Shown in pieces: positions 6,858 through 15,237 of a DNA stretch of 16,018 bases. This stretch comes from CAYGUK01 sp964352985. GTDB lineage: Bacteria; Pseudomonadota; Gammaproteobacteria; JAHCLG01. Both the position numbers and the translations under genes were made by a program. Below the pieces are notes generated by a model. It did not search any database. It saw only the letters and a list, made by a program, of their open reading frames with translations, and was not told the origin of the DNA. The stretch lies in the NCBI GenBank assembly GCA_964352985.1, contig CAYGUK010000094.1, forward strand, positions 1 to 16,018. Reading direction: 5' to 3'. Each line of letters starts with the position of its first letter. Positions within the stretch are counted from its first letter, which is position 1.

Positions 6858-7631
6858 ATGGCTTACCAATTCCCCACACTTCAAGATATAACTGATGATG
6901 ATTTAATTGCAATTACGATAAAAATACAAGGAGGTCATCCGGATGTTAGTCTGGAAAGTAATGTTTTTTATGGAGTGTTACAAGAGATCCGTGATAACGT
7001 TGATGATGGAGAATTAGTTCAACAACAAGAATTATTGTATCTCCATAGATTTACCATCGTCGGAGGGAAAAACAGAAGTGATTTGTATCCAAGTATTAAT
7101 AAGTTGTTTCAGCAAAAATTAGCAGCACTACAAGATCCGGTTGTTCAAGCTGATTCTAAAAGAGTTGGCGCAAGCCTTCCAGCAGATCCCCAAAGCCAAG
7201 CATTAATTATGGAATTATTACAAGTTGATTTATATGAAGCACGTGACAGACACGCGCAACGTCAATCGCAAATATCTGCAACTATTGCTTATGATCCTAT
7301 TTCAGATAATAGTGATCAAATAGCAAAGTTATTAGGTGATTTCAGAAATTATTTAGCAATAAATCATCCTGGTCAATTAGATACTTTTGATACACTAATG
7401 TTTGATGACCGTGCTAAAGATGATTTTAAATGCGCTATCGCTAAAGAATTTAAACTTTTATATTTCTCACCTTTTGTCACACCAATAGCAAGTCAGAGTG
7501 AGTTAGTTACTCAAATTACATCTTTAGTAACAGCCTTTGGACAATACACTAGAAAATTAATGAGCGATGCGGTAGGTCCGGCTGATGATAGCGCTGATTC
7601 TAACTTCCGAAGATATGGTCATTTTAGTTAA
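6858..7631 (+). CDS. unrecognised 257-aa soluble protein
   Basis: I recognise no family. The protein has no signal peptide, no membrane helix and a single cysteine. It is acidic and Gln/Asp-rich and predicted mainly helical. The N-terminal part (FPTLQDITDDDLIAITIKIQ) is followed by long amphipathic helices around residues 80-150, including a Gln/Arg-rich helix, then a region with FRNYLAINHPGQLDTFDTL. The C-terminus is polar and probably disordered (SDAVGPADDSADSNFRRYG). The gene has its own promoter-like element and operator-like repeat upstream, and a strong intrinsic terminator 12 nt downstream, so it is a monocistronic unit placed between metF and the convergent metH. Such stand-alone, lineage-specific helical proteins with disordered tails are common among secreted effectors of intracellular bacteria, but nothing in the sequence proves secretion. 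Confidence 0.85.
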   Translation: MAYQFPTLQDITDDDLIAITIKIQGGHPDVSLESNVFYGVLQEIRDNVDDGELVQQQELLYLHRFTIVGGKNRSDLYPSINKLFQQKLAALQDPVVQADSKRVGASLPADPQSQALIMELLQVDLYEARDRHAQRQSQISATIAYDPISDNSDQIAKLLGDFRNYLAINHPGQLDTFDTLMFDDRAKDDFKCAIAKEFKLLYFSPFVTPIASQSELVTQITSLVTAFGQYTRKLMSDAVGPADDSADSNFRRYGHFS

Positions 7632-7643
7632 TTAAAAAATTCA

Positions 7644-7677
7644 TTCCCCAAGTTTTTTTTCTTGGGGAAAGTTTTTT
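7644..7677. terminator. strong intrinsic terminator, probably bidirectional
   Basis: TTCCCCAAG (7644-7652) and CTTGGGGAA (7661-7669) form a perfect 9-bp stem with a T8 loop, followed by T6 at 7672-7677. On the opposite strand the stem is followed by the complement of A6 at 7634-7639, also a T run. It ends the 257-aa gene and could also stop transcripts arriving from metH. Confidence 0.9.
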
Positions 7678-7695
7678 AATTTATCTCGATGCAAT

Positions 7696-7773
7696 TTATT
7701 TTTCGATTTCAAGCTCGATCAACTTTGTAAAGTCTTCAGCTATTAATAGTCTTGGAACCAATCCTAAGCCAAG
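7696..7773 (-). pseudogene. possible C-terminal remnant of a LysR-type regulator
   Basis: On the - strand, a short frame in the 257-nt gap between the 257-aa gene and the metH stop reads LGLGLVPRLLIAEDFTKLIE and, after five more residues, ends at TAA (7696-7698). The pattern G-x-G-L-V-P-x-x-L-I-x-x-D-F is what is found near the end of the substrate-binding domain of LysR-family regulators (typically GLGIxLLPxxLVxxDL). Upstream the frame runs into AT-rich codons and a stop about 16 codons earlier, and no start or helix-turn-helix region is present, so at most this is a remnant. It lies just downstream of metH. Chance cannot be excluded at this length. Confidence 0.3.
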
Positions 7774-7888
7774 ATATATTATTAATATGTGAAATTTATA
7801 AAATTATTATCAATAAAAATAGTGAAGTAATACTGACTCATTTAATAGTGAGACTAGTTTATCAACCCATAATTTAATAAGGGAATGA

Positions 7889-10800
7889 TCAGTAAGCCAA
7901 AATCGGCGCAAGCCATTTCTCGATTTCAGACACAGACATGTTTTTACGTTTTGCGTAGTCTTCGACTTGGCTTTTATCGATTTTACCCGTACCAAAATAT
8001 TGTGCTTCGGGGTGAGCAAAGTAAAAGCCACTCACTGATGCTGCTGGCCACATGGCAAAATTTTCGGTGAGTTGAACACCAATTTTTTGCGTGACATCTA
8101 AGACTTCAAAAAGTGTGGCTTTTTCGGTGTGATCGGGACAGGCTGGGTAGCCAGGTGCAGGACGAATACCACAATATTTTTCTCTTATTAGTTGTTCATT
8201 ATTTAAAGTTTCATCTGTCGCATAACCCCAGTATTCTTTCCGAATTTTTTCATGTAAATGTTCGGCAAATGCTTCGGCGAGTCTGTCGGCAATGGCTTTG
8301 ACTAGAATGCTATTATAACTATCATTTTGTTCTTCATATTTTGCAACTAATTTATCTAATCCATCGCCTGCAGTAACACAAAATAATCCTAAATAATCTT
8401 TAGTGTGACTTTGTTTAGGGGCAATAAAATCAGCCAAACATAGATTAGGTTTATCTTTGGTTTTGACCATTTGTTGCCGTATAAAATTAAAACGAGCTAA
8501 AATTTCACTGTGTTCTTCATCACGATAAATTTCGACATCATCAATATTAATATTATTTGCAGGATAAATACCGAAAACAGCATGAGCCTTTAATAATTGT
8601 TTTTCGACAATTTCAGATAATAAAGCCTTAGCATCATTAAAAAGATTTCTTGCTGCTTCCCCTACAATTTCATCTTCCAATATATTAGGGTATCGACCTG
8701 CTAATTCCCAGGTTTTAAAAAAAGGTGTCCAATCGATATAATCAACTAAGGTCGTGAGCGGGTAGTCAATTAACGTTTGATTGCCAATAAATTTTGGTGT
8801 AATCGCTTGAAAATTTTGCCAGTCAATTTGGCATTTATTTTTTCTCGCTTCAGCAATCGCTTGTCTTGGGCTTCGTGCGTCTTGATTTTGAAAATGTTGA
8901 AATATTTTCTCGTAATCTCTCGCTATTTCACTCACAAAATCATCATGGTGTTCAGGGCTTAATAATTTGTTCACGACATTGACTACACGTGAAGCGTCTT
9001 TTACGTGAATAACGGGATGATCGTATTTGGGATTAATTTTAGCGGCAGTATGTTTTTTAGAGGTAGTTGCGCCACCAATTAACAGTGGTAGGGTATAATT
9101 TAAACGTTGCATCTCCTGAGCATTTAATTGCATTTCTTCAAGTGATGGAGTGATTAAGCCACTTAAGCCTATTATATCAGCATTTTCATGATTCGCTTTG
9201 TCAAGAATAGCATTGCAAGATACCATCACACCTAAATCAATTACGTCGTAATTATTACATTGTAATACAACGCCAACTATATTTTTGCCAATATCGTGAA
9301 CGTCACCTTTGACGGTTGCTAGAATAATTTTACCTTTGCTTGATTTTTTTTGACCGTCTTTTGTTTCGAAAAAGGGCTCTAAATACGCGACTGACTGTTT
9401 CATCACGCGAGCGCTTTTTACGACTTGAGGTAAAAACATTTTACCCGCACCAAATAAATCGCCGACAATGCTCATACCTTTCATGAGAGGGCCTTCAATG
9501 ACTTTTAAAGGGTGTTGTAATTCTTTTAATGCTTCGGCGGTGTCTTCGGTAATAAATTCATTAATCCCTTTGACTAACGCGTGAGAGAGTCGTTCGCAAA
9601 CTGGTAACTCGCGCCATTTAAGTTCATCTTTTTTATTTTTAGCTTGACCTTTTACGTTATCGGCGACATCGAGTAAACGCTCTGTCGCATCAGGACGTCT
9701 GTTAAATAATACATCTTCGATTCGTGTTAAAACATCAGTTGGAATTTCTTCATAATTTGATAATTGCCCGGCATTAACAATTGCCATGGTTAAACCCGCT
9801 TGAATAGCATGATATAAAAATGCAGTGTGCATTGCTTCACGGATGGGATTGTTACCACGAAATGAAAATGACAAATTGGATAAGCCTCCGCTTATTTTGG
9901 TGTGAGGTAACGTTTGTTTTATTCTTTTGGTGGCGTTGATAAACGCTATAGCATAAGTATTGTGTTCTTCAATCCCTGTGGCAACGGCAAAAACATTGGG
10001 ATCAAAAATAATATCCTCTGGTGGAAAATCAGCTTCTTTGATTAATAAATTATAAGCGCGAGTGCAAATTTCAACTTTACGATCTTCTGTATCTGCTTGA
10101 CCTCGCTCATCAAATGCCATCACAATAACAGCCGCACCATAATGACGAACTAATCGAGCTTTTTTGATAAAATCTTTTTCGCCTTCTTTTAAGCTTATCG
10201 AATTAACAACACATTTTCCTTGCAAACATTTTAAGCCTGCTTCGATGACTTCCCATTTAGATGAGTCAAGCATCACGGGGACTTTTGCAATATCTGGTTC
10301 TGTTGCAATGAGATAACAAAATTTTGTCATTGCGCTAACAGAATCAAGCATGGCTTCATCCATGTTGATATCGATAATTTGCGCACCATTTTCTACTTGT
10401 TGGCGAGCGACACATAATGCGGTTTCATAATCATCATTTAAAATTAAATCGGCAAATTTTTTAGAACCCGTGACATTTGTTCTTTCACCTACATTCACAA
10501 ATAATGATTTTTCATTAATGATTAAAGGTTCTAAGCCACTTAAGCGACAAGCGGGTTTAAGTTTAGGAATAGAACGTGGTTTAATATTTTTACAAGCATC
10601 CGCCATGGCTTTAATGTGTTCTGGTGTCGTGCCACAACACCCACCAACTATATTGATGAAGCCATTATTTGCAAATTCACTGATATCTTTGGCCATGTCT
10701 TCGGGGGTTTCATCATATTCACCAAATGAATTTGGTAAGCCCGCATTGGGGTAACATGATGTAAAGGTATTTGCAATTTTTGATAATTCTTCAACATAGG

Positions 10801-11575
10801 GGCGTAATTCTTTGGCGCCGAGCGCGCAATTTAAACCTATCGCTATGGGATTACTATGGCGAACAGAATGCCAAAAAGCCGCTAGGGTTTGTCCGGAAAG
10901 CGTACGACCACTCAAATCGGTAATGGTACCTGATATAATAATGGGTATGTGACATTGATGTTGTAAAAAATATTGTTGAATGGCAAATAATGCAGCTTTT
11001 GCATTAAGCGTATCAAAAATTGTTTCGACTAATAATATATCTGCACCACCGTCAATTAAACCTTTAACACATTCAGTATAAGCATTTGCTAATTCATCAA
11101 ATGAAACATTTCGAATTCCTGGATTATTAACATCGGGAGAGAGCGACGCAGTGCGGTTAGTTGGACCTAAACTGCCTGCAACAAAACGAGGTTTATCCGG
11201 TGTTTTTTTGTTAAATTCAGTAACCGCTGTTTTGGCGAGGAGGGCAGCTTGATAATTTAACTCATAAACAATATGTTCAAGGTTATAATCTGCTTGTGAG
11301 ATAGATGTAGAATTAAACGTGTTAGTTTCAATGATATCACTGCCGGCTTCTAAATATTGGCGATGGATATCTAAAATAATATCTGGTTGTGTTAGCGTTA
11401 AGAGATCATTATTGCCTTTTAAATCGGTTGTGTGTTTTTTAAATCGTTGACCGCGAAAGTCTTCTTCAGTTAAACGATGATTTTGAATCATTGTTCCCAT
11501 TGCACCATCAAAAAAAACTATTTTTTCTGCGAGTAATTGCTTTAGCACAATAGTGCAATCATTAATCTGCAACAT
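7889..11575 (-). CDS. metH: cobalamin-dependent methionine synthase
   Basis: A full-length 1228-residue MetH (E. coli 1227), cytoplasmic. It transfers the methyl group of 5-methyl-THF to homocysteine through methylcobalamin. Domains: homocysteine-binding barrel (1-330) with zinc ligands Cys250, Cys313 and Cys314 in IGLNCALG and GGCCGT; pterin-binding barrel (about 350-630) with NVGERTNVTGS and DINMDEAMLD; cap and cobalamin domain (about 650-900) with DVHDIGKN, whose His760 is the lower cobalt ligand, and GLSGLITPS; and the AdoMet-dependent reactivation domain (about 910-1228) with RPAPGYPACPDHTEK (1138-1152) and WPAASVSGFYF. All key residues are present. The start matches the family N-terminus; the best ribosome site, AAGGA, lies about 12 nt upstream, somewhat far. 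It converges on metF, the preceding pathway step, across a 257-aa gene. Confidence 0.98.
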   Translation of the reverse strand: MLQINDCTIVLKQLLAEKIVFFDGAMGTMIQNHRLTEEDFRGQRFKKHTTDLKGNNDLLTLTQPDIILDIHRQYLEAGSDIIETNTFNSTSISQADYNLEHIVYELNYQAALLAKTAVTEFNKKTPDKPRFVAGSLGPTNRTASLSPDVNNPGIRNVSFDELANAYTECVKGLIDGGADILLVETIFDTLNAKAALFAIQQYFLQHQCHIPIIISGTITDLSGRTLSGQTLAAFWHSVRHSNPIAIGLNCALGAKELRPYVEELSKIANTFTSCYPNAGLPNSFGEYDETPEDMAKDISEFANNGFINIVGGCCGTTPEHIKAMADACKNIKPRSIPKLKPACRLSGLEPLIINEKSLFVNVGERTNVTGSKKFADLILNDDYETALCVARQQVENGAQIIDINMDEAMLDSVSAMTKFCYLIATEPDIAKVPVMLDSSKWEVIEAGLKCLQGKCVVNSISLKEGEKDFIKKARLVRHYGAAVIVMAFDERGQADTEDRKVEICTRAYNLLIKEADFPPEDIIFDPNVFAVATGIEEHNTYAIAFINATKRIKQTLPHTKISGGLSNLSFSFRGNNPIREAMHTAFLYHAIQAGLTMAIVNAGQLSNYEEIPTDVLTRIEDVLFNRRPDATERLLDVADNVKGQAKNKKDELKWRELPVCERLSHALVKGINEFITEDTAEALKELQHPLKVIEGPLMKGMSIVGDLFGAGKMFLPQVVKSARVMKQSVAYLEPFFETKDGQKKSSKGKIILATVKGDVHDIGKNIVGVVLQCNNYDVIDLGVMVSCNAILDKANHENADIIGLSGLITPSLEEMQLNAQEMQRLNYTLPLLIGGATTSKKHTAAKINPKYDHPVIHVKDASRVVNVVNKLLSPEHHDDFVSEIARDYEKIFQHFQNQDARSPRQAIAEARKNKCQIDWQNFQAITPKFIGNQTLIDYPLTTLVDYIDWTPFFKTWELAGRYPNILEDEIVGEAARNLFNDAKALLSEIVEKQLLKAHAVFGIYPANNINIDDVEIYRDEEHSEILARFNFIRQQMVKTKDKPNLCLADFIAPKQSHTKDYLGLFCVTAGDGLDKLVAKYEEQNDSYNSILVKAIADRLAEAFAEHLHEKIRKEYWGYATDETLNNEQLIREKYCGIRPAPGYPACPDHTEKATLFEVLDVTQKIGVQLTENFAMWPAASVSGFYFAHPEAQYFGTGKIDKSQVEDYAKRKNMSVSEIEKWLAPILAY

Positions 11576-11583
11576 GTCCGGAC
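11576..11583. repeat. perfect palindrome touching the metH start codon
   Basis: GTCCGGAC is an 8-bp perfect palindrome immediately upstream of the metH ATG, between it and the AAGGA site. It is conspicuously GC-rich for this region. It could form part of an operator or a small translational structure, but a single 8-mer is weak evidence. Confidence 0.3.
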
Positions 11584-11607
11584 GTTATCCTTAAGTTTCT
11601 AACAAAG

Positions 11608-11623
11608 TTGCTAAGCATAGCAA
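11608..11623. repeat. small hairpin in the metH leader
   Basis: TTGCTA-AGCA-TAGCAA forms a 6-bp stem with a 4-nt loop, 32 nt upstream of the metH start and within the predicted leader of about 83 nt. It may be an mRNA hairpin. The leader is too short and lacks the conserved boxes for a cobalamin riboswitch. Confidence 0.3.
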
Positions 11624-11664
11624 TGTTCAACATGAATAAAAATGCATTGATAAATTTTTACTGT

Positions 11665-11694
11665 AATATAAGGAATGAGTTAAAATTTTTCCAA
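11665..11694 (-). promoter_or_regulatory. putative metH promoter
   Basis: Read on the - strand, TTGGAA (11694-11689) and TATATT (11670-11665) are separated by 18 nt. The first matches the -35 consensus at four of six bases and the second matches -10 at five of six. The start would be near 11658, leaving a leader of about 83 nt before metH. The element lies in the 205-nt divergent gap shared with the outer-membrane protein gene. Confidence 0.5.
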
Positions 11695-11706
11695 CACACT
11701 TAATTC

Positions 11707-11734
11707 TTGCAAACTGGCATACTTATGTTACTAT
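11707..11734 (+). promoter_or_regulatory. putative promoter of the outer-membrane protein gene
   Basis: TTGCAA (11707-11712), a 16-nt spacer and TACTAT (11729-11734) each match consensus at four of six bases. The predicted leader is about 40 nt and contains GTGGGGA (11768-11774), which sets the start codon. A moderate match only. Confidence 0.35.
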
Positions 11735-11780
11735 TTTTGCCTATTATCTTGGTCTTTTTTTAACATAGTGGGGAATGTTA

Positions 11781-12545
11781 ATGAGAATTAAAATACGCTT
11801 TGCTGCTATTGCAGTGGTTATTTTCTGTAGTCTTTTTTCAATCGCAAGAGCTGATTCAGGTAACGATGTTGATAATCAAGAATACGTTTATACGCCATCA
11901 TCTATTTGGAATGGCAATCGTTATATCACTTTATTTGGTGGTTATACGCGTTCGTTTTTAAAATTAGCACAAACCAATGTTTTTGGTGGGCCCTTAAACG
12001 AAACATCTCATACTTCTTCAAACGTTGAACTGGGTGTGGAATTAGGATATCGGTTCGATAAAAATTATTTTTTACCTCTACGCCTTGGGTTTTTATTAAT
12101 GTTTCGCCCTGAACGTTCTTTTACTATTAGTCCAATTACTGCAGGTTCGGCTAATTTTGGACGTGCAAAATTTTATACTTCACAATTTATGGTGCAAGCT
12201 TATTGGGATTTTTACAACCAATCTGAATTTTTGCCTTATGTTGGCGGTGGTTTTGGTCTTGCTCATTCTGTAACAAATTTTACGTTAATTAATCGGCAAA
12301 CAAATGCTATTGTTAACAATTCTGTTCGTAGCACGACCAATCATTTAGCTTGGGATATTCAAGCAGGTATTACCTCTGACATATTACAAAATGTATTAGG
12401 TGATATTTTTGTGCGTTTTGAAGACTTAGGCAATTTACGATTTAATTCTGTGCCCGTTGGTGGCGGTGCGAATGTTCGTATCGATAATTCACGTGATCTT
12501 TATGCCATTGAAATTGGTATGGGCTTACGTTATAACTTTCCATAA
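11781..12545 (+). CDS. outer-membrane beta-barrel protein (OmpA-like/OMP_b-brl type)
   Basis: A secreted protein of 254 residues from the chosen start. The ribosome site GTGGGGA (11768-11774) touches the in-frame ATG at 11775 but lies 6 nt before the ATG at 11781, so the second is preferred. Residues 1-24 form a signal peptide (MRIKIRF, a hydrophobic core, then ARA before DSGN). The mature part has repeated alternating hydrophobic/aromatic strands: RYITLFGGYTRSF, NVELGVELGYRF, FLPLRLGFLLMF, SQFMVQAYWDFYN, LPYVGGGFGLAHS, and a last strand ending MGLRYNFP, as in small eight- to ten-strand barrels of the outer membrane. Likely roles are surface structure, adhesion or envelope integrity; no specific function can be read. 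It is a single-gene unit, divergent from metH, closed by a long hairpin. Confidence 0.85.
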   Translation: MRIKIRFAAIAVVIFCSLFSIARADSGNDVDNQEYVYTPSSIWNGNRYITLFGGYTRSFLKLAQTNVFGGPLNETSHTSSNVELGVELGYRFDKNYFLPLRLGFLLMFRPERSFTISPITAGSANFGRAKFYTSQFMVQAYWDFYNQSEFLPYVGGGFGLAHSVTNFTLINRQTNAIVNNSVRSTTNHLAWDIQAGITSDILQNVLGDIFVRFEDLGNLRFNSVPVGGGANVRIDNSRDLYAIEIGMGLRYNFP

Positions 12546-12555
12546 TTTGATTTTT

Positions 12556-12599
12556 GATAAAGAGATTTAGGTTTGCTTTTTAACTTAAATCTCTTTATC
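12556..12599. terminator. long hairpin between convergent genes
   Basis: Bases 12556-12573 pair with 12582-12599: an 18-bp stem with one G-U pair and an 8-nt loop, the outer 14 bp being perfect (GATAAAGAGATTTA against TAAATCTCTTTATC). It starts 10 nt after the outer-membrane gene and ends 36 nt before the 3' end of the convergent permease gene. The T tract is poor on the + strand. It is probably a shared terminator or 3'-end stabiliser for both genes. Confidence 0.65.
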
Positions 12600-12635
12600 T
12601 CTCTAAATGGCTTCATGGTTTTTTATTTATTTAGA

Positions 12636-15125
12636 TTAGTGATAAGTCAAACTTAAACTGGGCGGGACTTTTATCACTTTTCTCGTTACTATCAATCCAA
12701 AACTTAATATTAATATGATGCTCATTAGCGGACCGAAGATAAAAATTAAATAATTAAAATGAAATGGAAGTGAAAACAGTTTTTCAGCCATAATATAGCC
12801 TATAAATTCTGCACCGATAGCAGCAACAATTCCCGCAATGAGTCCAAGGCAAATAAATTCAGCTAATAAACTTATTCTTAAAAATTTTCTCGTCGCACCC
12901 ATTGCACGCAAAATACTATTTTCATAGCATCTGGCATCAATCGTTGAAAAAATAGCAGAAAATAATACTATTATTCCAGCAATGAGCGCAAAGACAAACA
13001 CAAATTGCACCGCGAGAGAGACTTTCTGCAACATGCCGCGCACCTGGGTCATGATTTGTGTAACATCAAAAATAGTAATATTGGGAAACTGTTGAATTAA
13101 ATTATTCAATAACATTTTTTGTGTTGAGGTTAAATAAAAACTTGTAATAAAAGTTGTTGGAAATTTGGCTAAAGTTTTTGGCGGGAAAATTATATAAAAA
13201 TTAGGATGCATGGAATTCCAATCAATCTTTCTAAGACTCACCACTTGCGCTTTAATTGTTTCAGAGGCAATCATTAATGAAATGGTGTCATTTAATTTAA
13301 TATTTAATCGATTTGCTAAGCGTGAAGATAGCGAGACTTTGGCTAATCCATTATCGCTTGAATGCCACCATTTACCTGCAACCAAGGTATTATCCGGTGG
13401 AAACTCACTCATGTAAGTTAAATTGATTGCGCGATTTAACACATTATCATGACGAGCATTTACAGGGACGGCTTGGCGAATGGATTTGCCATTTAATGCA
13501 ATTAATCGTCCGCGGATAACCGGATAAATTCGACGAGGTGTGACTTGATGCTTAATTAAATACTGACGAAACTCGGATTTTTGTTGCGGAGAAATATTAA
13601 TGGCAAAATAATTGGGCGCTTTCGGTGGGATTTGATTAAACCAAGCACTTAATAAATCTGTTTTAACAATCGTTGCAAGTAATAACACCATAATAGTGAG
13701 ACCAAAAGCAATTAATAAAGTGAGAGAACTTTGATAATGTCGAGTAATATTTGCAATACCATAATTAATTTGGCTTTGTAAACGACGGCGAAAAATATTG
13801 GCAAATTTTACTAAATACGCACTTGCAATAAATATCATTAGGATCACTAAAATAATGCCAGTAAATATGATTAAGGTGAGTAGCCAATCTTGACTATACC
13901 AATAGACTAATAAAAAAATCACAATCGGTGCGAGCAAATCTTGCCATAATGGAATAGGTGGAATCGCAGATTTATTTTTTCGTAAAATAGATGCTACAGG
14001 AACATGACGCAACACTAATAATGGTGGTGCGGCAAATCCAAACAATAAAATAAATCCTATAATTATAGCGAAAAAGCCAGGTAATAAATGAATGGGGGGC
14101 AAGATGATATTAATAAATTGTAAAAACAATTGATCTAACAAATACTGCAAGCCAATACCACCCAATAAACCTAATGCACCACTTATCAAGCCTATATAAA
14201 ATAAATTTAAACTGTAAATAACAGTAATATGATTTTGTTTAGCACCAAAAGATTTTAATAACGCACAATATTGGCTATGTCTTTCACTGTATTTTCTTGC
14301 GGCGATAGCAATGGCAATACCGGCTAGAATTAATGCTAAAATTGATCCTAAATTAAAATAACGTTCGCTACGAGTTAACGCAATGTTAATTGCGGGTGCG
14401 GCATTTTTCACATCTCGAATTTGTTGTTCGGGACTAATTTTATTTTTTAACCATTGTCGATATTGTGTGAGCTGGTTTTCATTTCCTGCTAATAACAGTC
14501 GGTAACTAATTCTTGAACCCGGTTGGATAACTTCTGTTTTTGGAATATCTTTAATATTCATCATTAAGCGAGGTGAAATACTAAACCAAATAGAGGTGCG
14601 ATCAGGTTCAAACGTAATCGCGCGTGATACAATAAATTTGGCGCTACCCACTTCTACTTTATCACCTATTTTTACGTGTAAACTATTAAATGCTCTCGGT
14701 TCTAACCAAACGTGCCCGGGTTGTGGGATATCGTGAGTAATATATTCTTTGCCATAGGGGGAGTTTGCAATTTTAACTTCACCTCGCAACGGATAATATT
14801 GACTCACAGCTTTTACACTGACTAATTGTAAATGTTCACCATGAACAATGACGCTAGGAAAATAAATAATTTTTGCTGTTTTTAATTGCGTTTGATGCGC
14901 TTGTGAAATCCAAGCTTCTGGAATCGGCGTGTCACTATTGATAATTAAATCCGCGCCTAATAATTGTGTAGCGCGTTCACTCACCGTTCTCGCAATTCTA
15001 TTCGTGAAAAAATTTAAAGTGCTAGTTAATAACACGGATAATGTGACGGCAGCAATGATGAGATACAATTCGCCGCTTTTAAGATCACGAAAAAGTAATT
15101 TGCGGCTTAAGGTAATATATTTCAT
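12636..15125 (-). CDS. FtsX-fold ABC transporter permease, YbbP-like
   Basis: An 829-residue inner-membrane protein of MacB/FtsX type, close in length and layout to E. coli YbbP (about 804). The order seen is: an N-terminal helix (about 20-42); a large periplasmic domain (45-255); a first FtsX four-helix region (about 256-376) with ARKYSERHSQYCALLKSFGA after its first helix; extra helices at about 398-490; a second periplasmic domain (490-703); and a second FtsX region (about 704-820) with ARCYENSILRAMGATRKFLR. About ten membrane segments in all. Such permeases do not usually move substrate through the membrane; they act as mechanotransmitters with a separate ATPase and extract lipids or lipoproteins or drive release. 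YbbP normally follows the ATPase YbbA, but the upstream neighbour here is a divergent unrelated gene. The ribosome site is weak (GAG about 10 nt upstream). Confidence 0.88.
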   Translation of the reverse strand: MKYITLSRKLLFRDLKSGELYLIIAAVTLSVLLTSTLNFFTNRIARTVSERATQLLGADLIINSDTPIPEAWISQAHQTQLKTAKIIYFPSVIVHGEHLQLVSVKAVSQYYPLRGEVKIANSPYGKEYITHDIPQPGHVWLEPRAFNSLHVKIGDKVEVGSAKFIVSRAITFEPDRTSIWFSISPRLMMNIKDIPKTEVIQPGSRISYRLLLAGNENQLTQYRQWLKNKISPEQQIRDVKNAAPAINIALTRSERYFNLGSILALILAGIAIAIAARKYSERHSQYCALLKSFGAKQNHITVIYSLNLFYIGLISGALGLLGGIGLQYLLDQLFLQFINIILPPIHLLPGFFAIIIGFILLFGFAAPPLLVLRHVPVASILRKNKSAIPPIPLWQDLLAPIVIFLLVYWYSQDWLLTLIIFTGIILVILMIFIASAYLVKFANIFRRRLQSQINYGIANITRHYQSSLTLLIAFGLTIMVLLLATIVKTDLLSAWFNQIPPKAPNYFAINISPQQKSEFRQYLIKHQVTPRRIYPVIRGRLIALNGKSIRQAVPVNARHDNVLNRAINLTYMSEFPPDNTLVAGKWWHSSDNGLAKVSLSSRLANRLNIKLNDTISLMIASETIKAQVVSLRKIDWNSMHPNFYIIFPPKTLAKFPTTFITSFYLTSTQKMLLNNLIQQFPNITIFDVTQIMTQVRGMLQKVSLAVQFVFVFALIAGIIVLFSAIFSTIDARCYENSILRAMGATRKFLRISLLAEFICLGLIAGIVAAIGAEFIGYIMAEKLFSLPFHFNYLIFIFGPLMSIILILSFGLIVTRKVIKVPPSLSLTYH

Positions 15126-15196
15126 GTATTGTACTCAATTCCAATCGCATCAATTTATTTAACACTCTCTGGAGAGGTACCAGAATTCAACATTTT

Positions 15197-15205
15197 TGCT
15201 ATAAT
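15197..15205 (+). promoter_or_regulatory. extended -10 promoter for the 219-aa gene
   Basis: TGCTATAAT is a perfect extended -10 element. The -35 position (GTACCA) is poor. The predicted start near 15212 gives a leader of about 26 nt with AGGTAA upstream of the ATG. A TCTGG/CCAGA inverted repeat (15168-15183) covers the -35 zone and could bind a regulator. Confidence 0.6.
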
Positions 15206-15237
15206 AACACATCAAATGAAATATTTAGGTAACGATT

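Noticed and set aside
10470..10754. Open frame of 94 codons on the + strand inside metH
   Set aside because: It is antisense to a conserved metH region containing the GGCCGT zinc motif; no ribosome site and no recognisable protein. The same holds for other frames opposite or inside metH, cydA, metF and the permease gene.
11576..11780. Possible SAM or cobalamin riboswitch upstream of metH
   Set aside because: The 205-nt gap also serves a divergent gene, the predicted leader is about 83 nt, and no conserved cobalamin-box or SAM-riboswitch core was seen.
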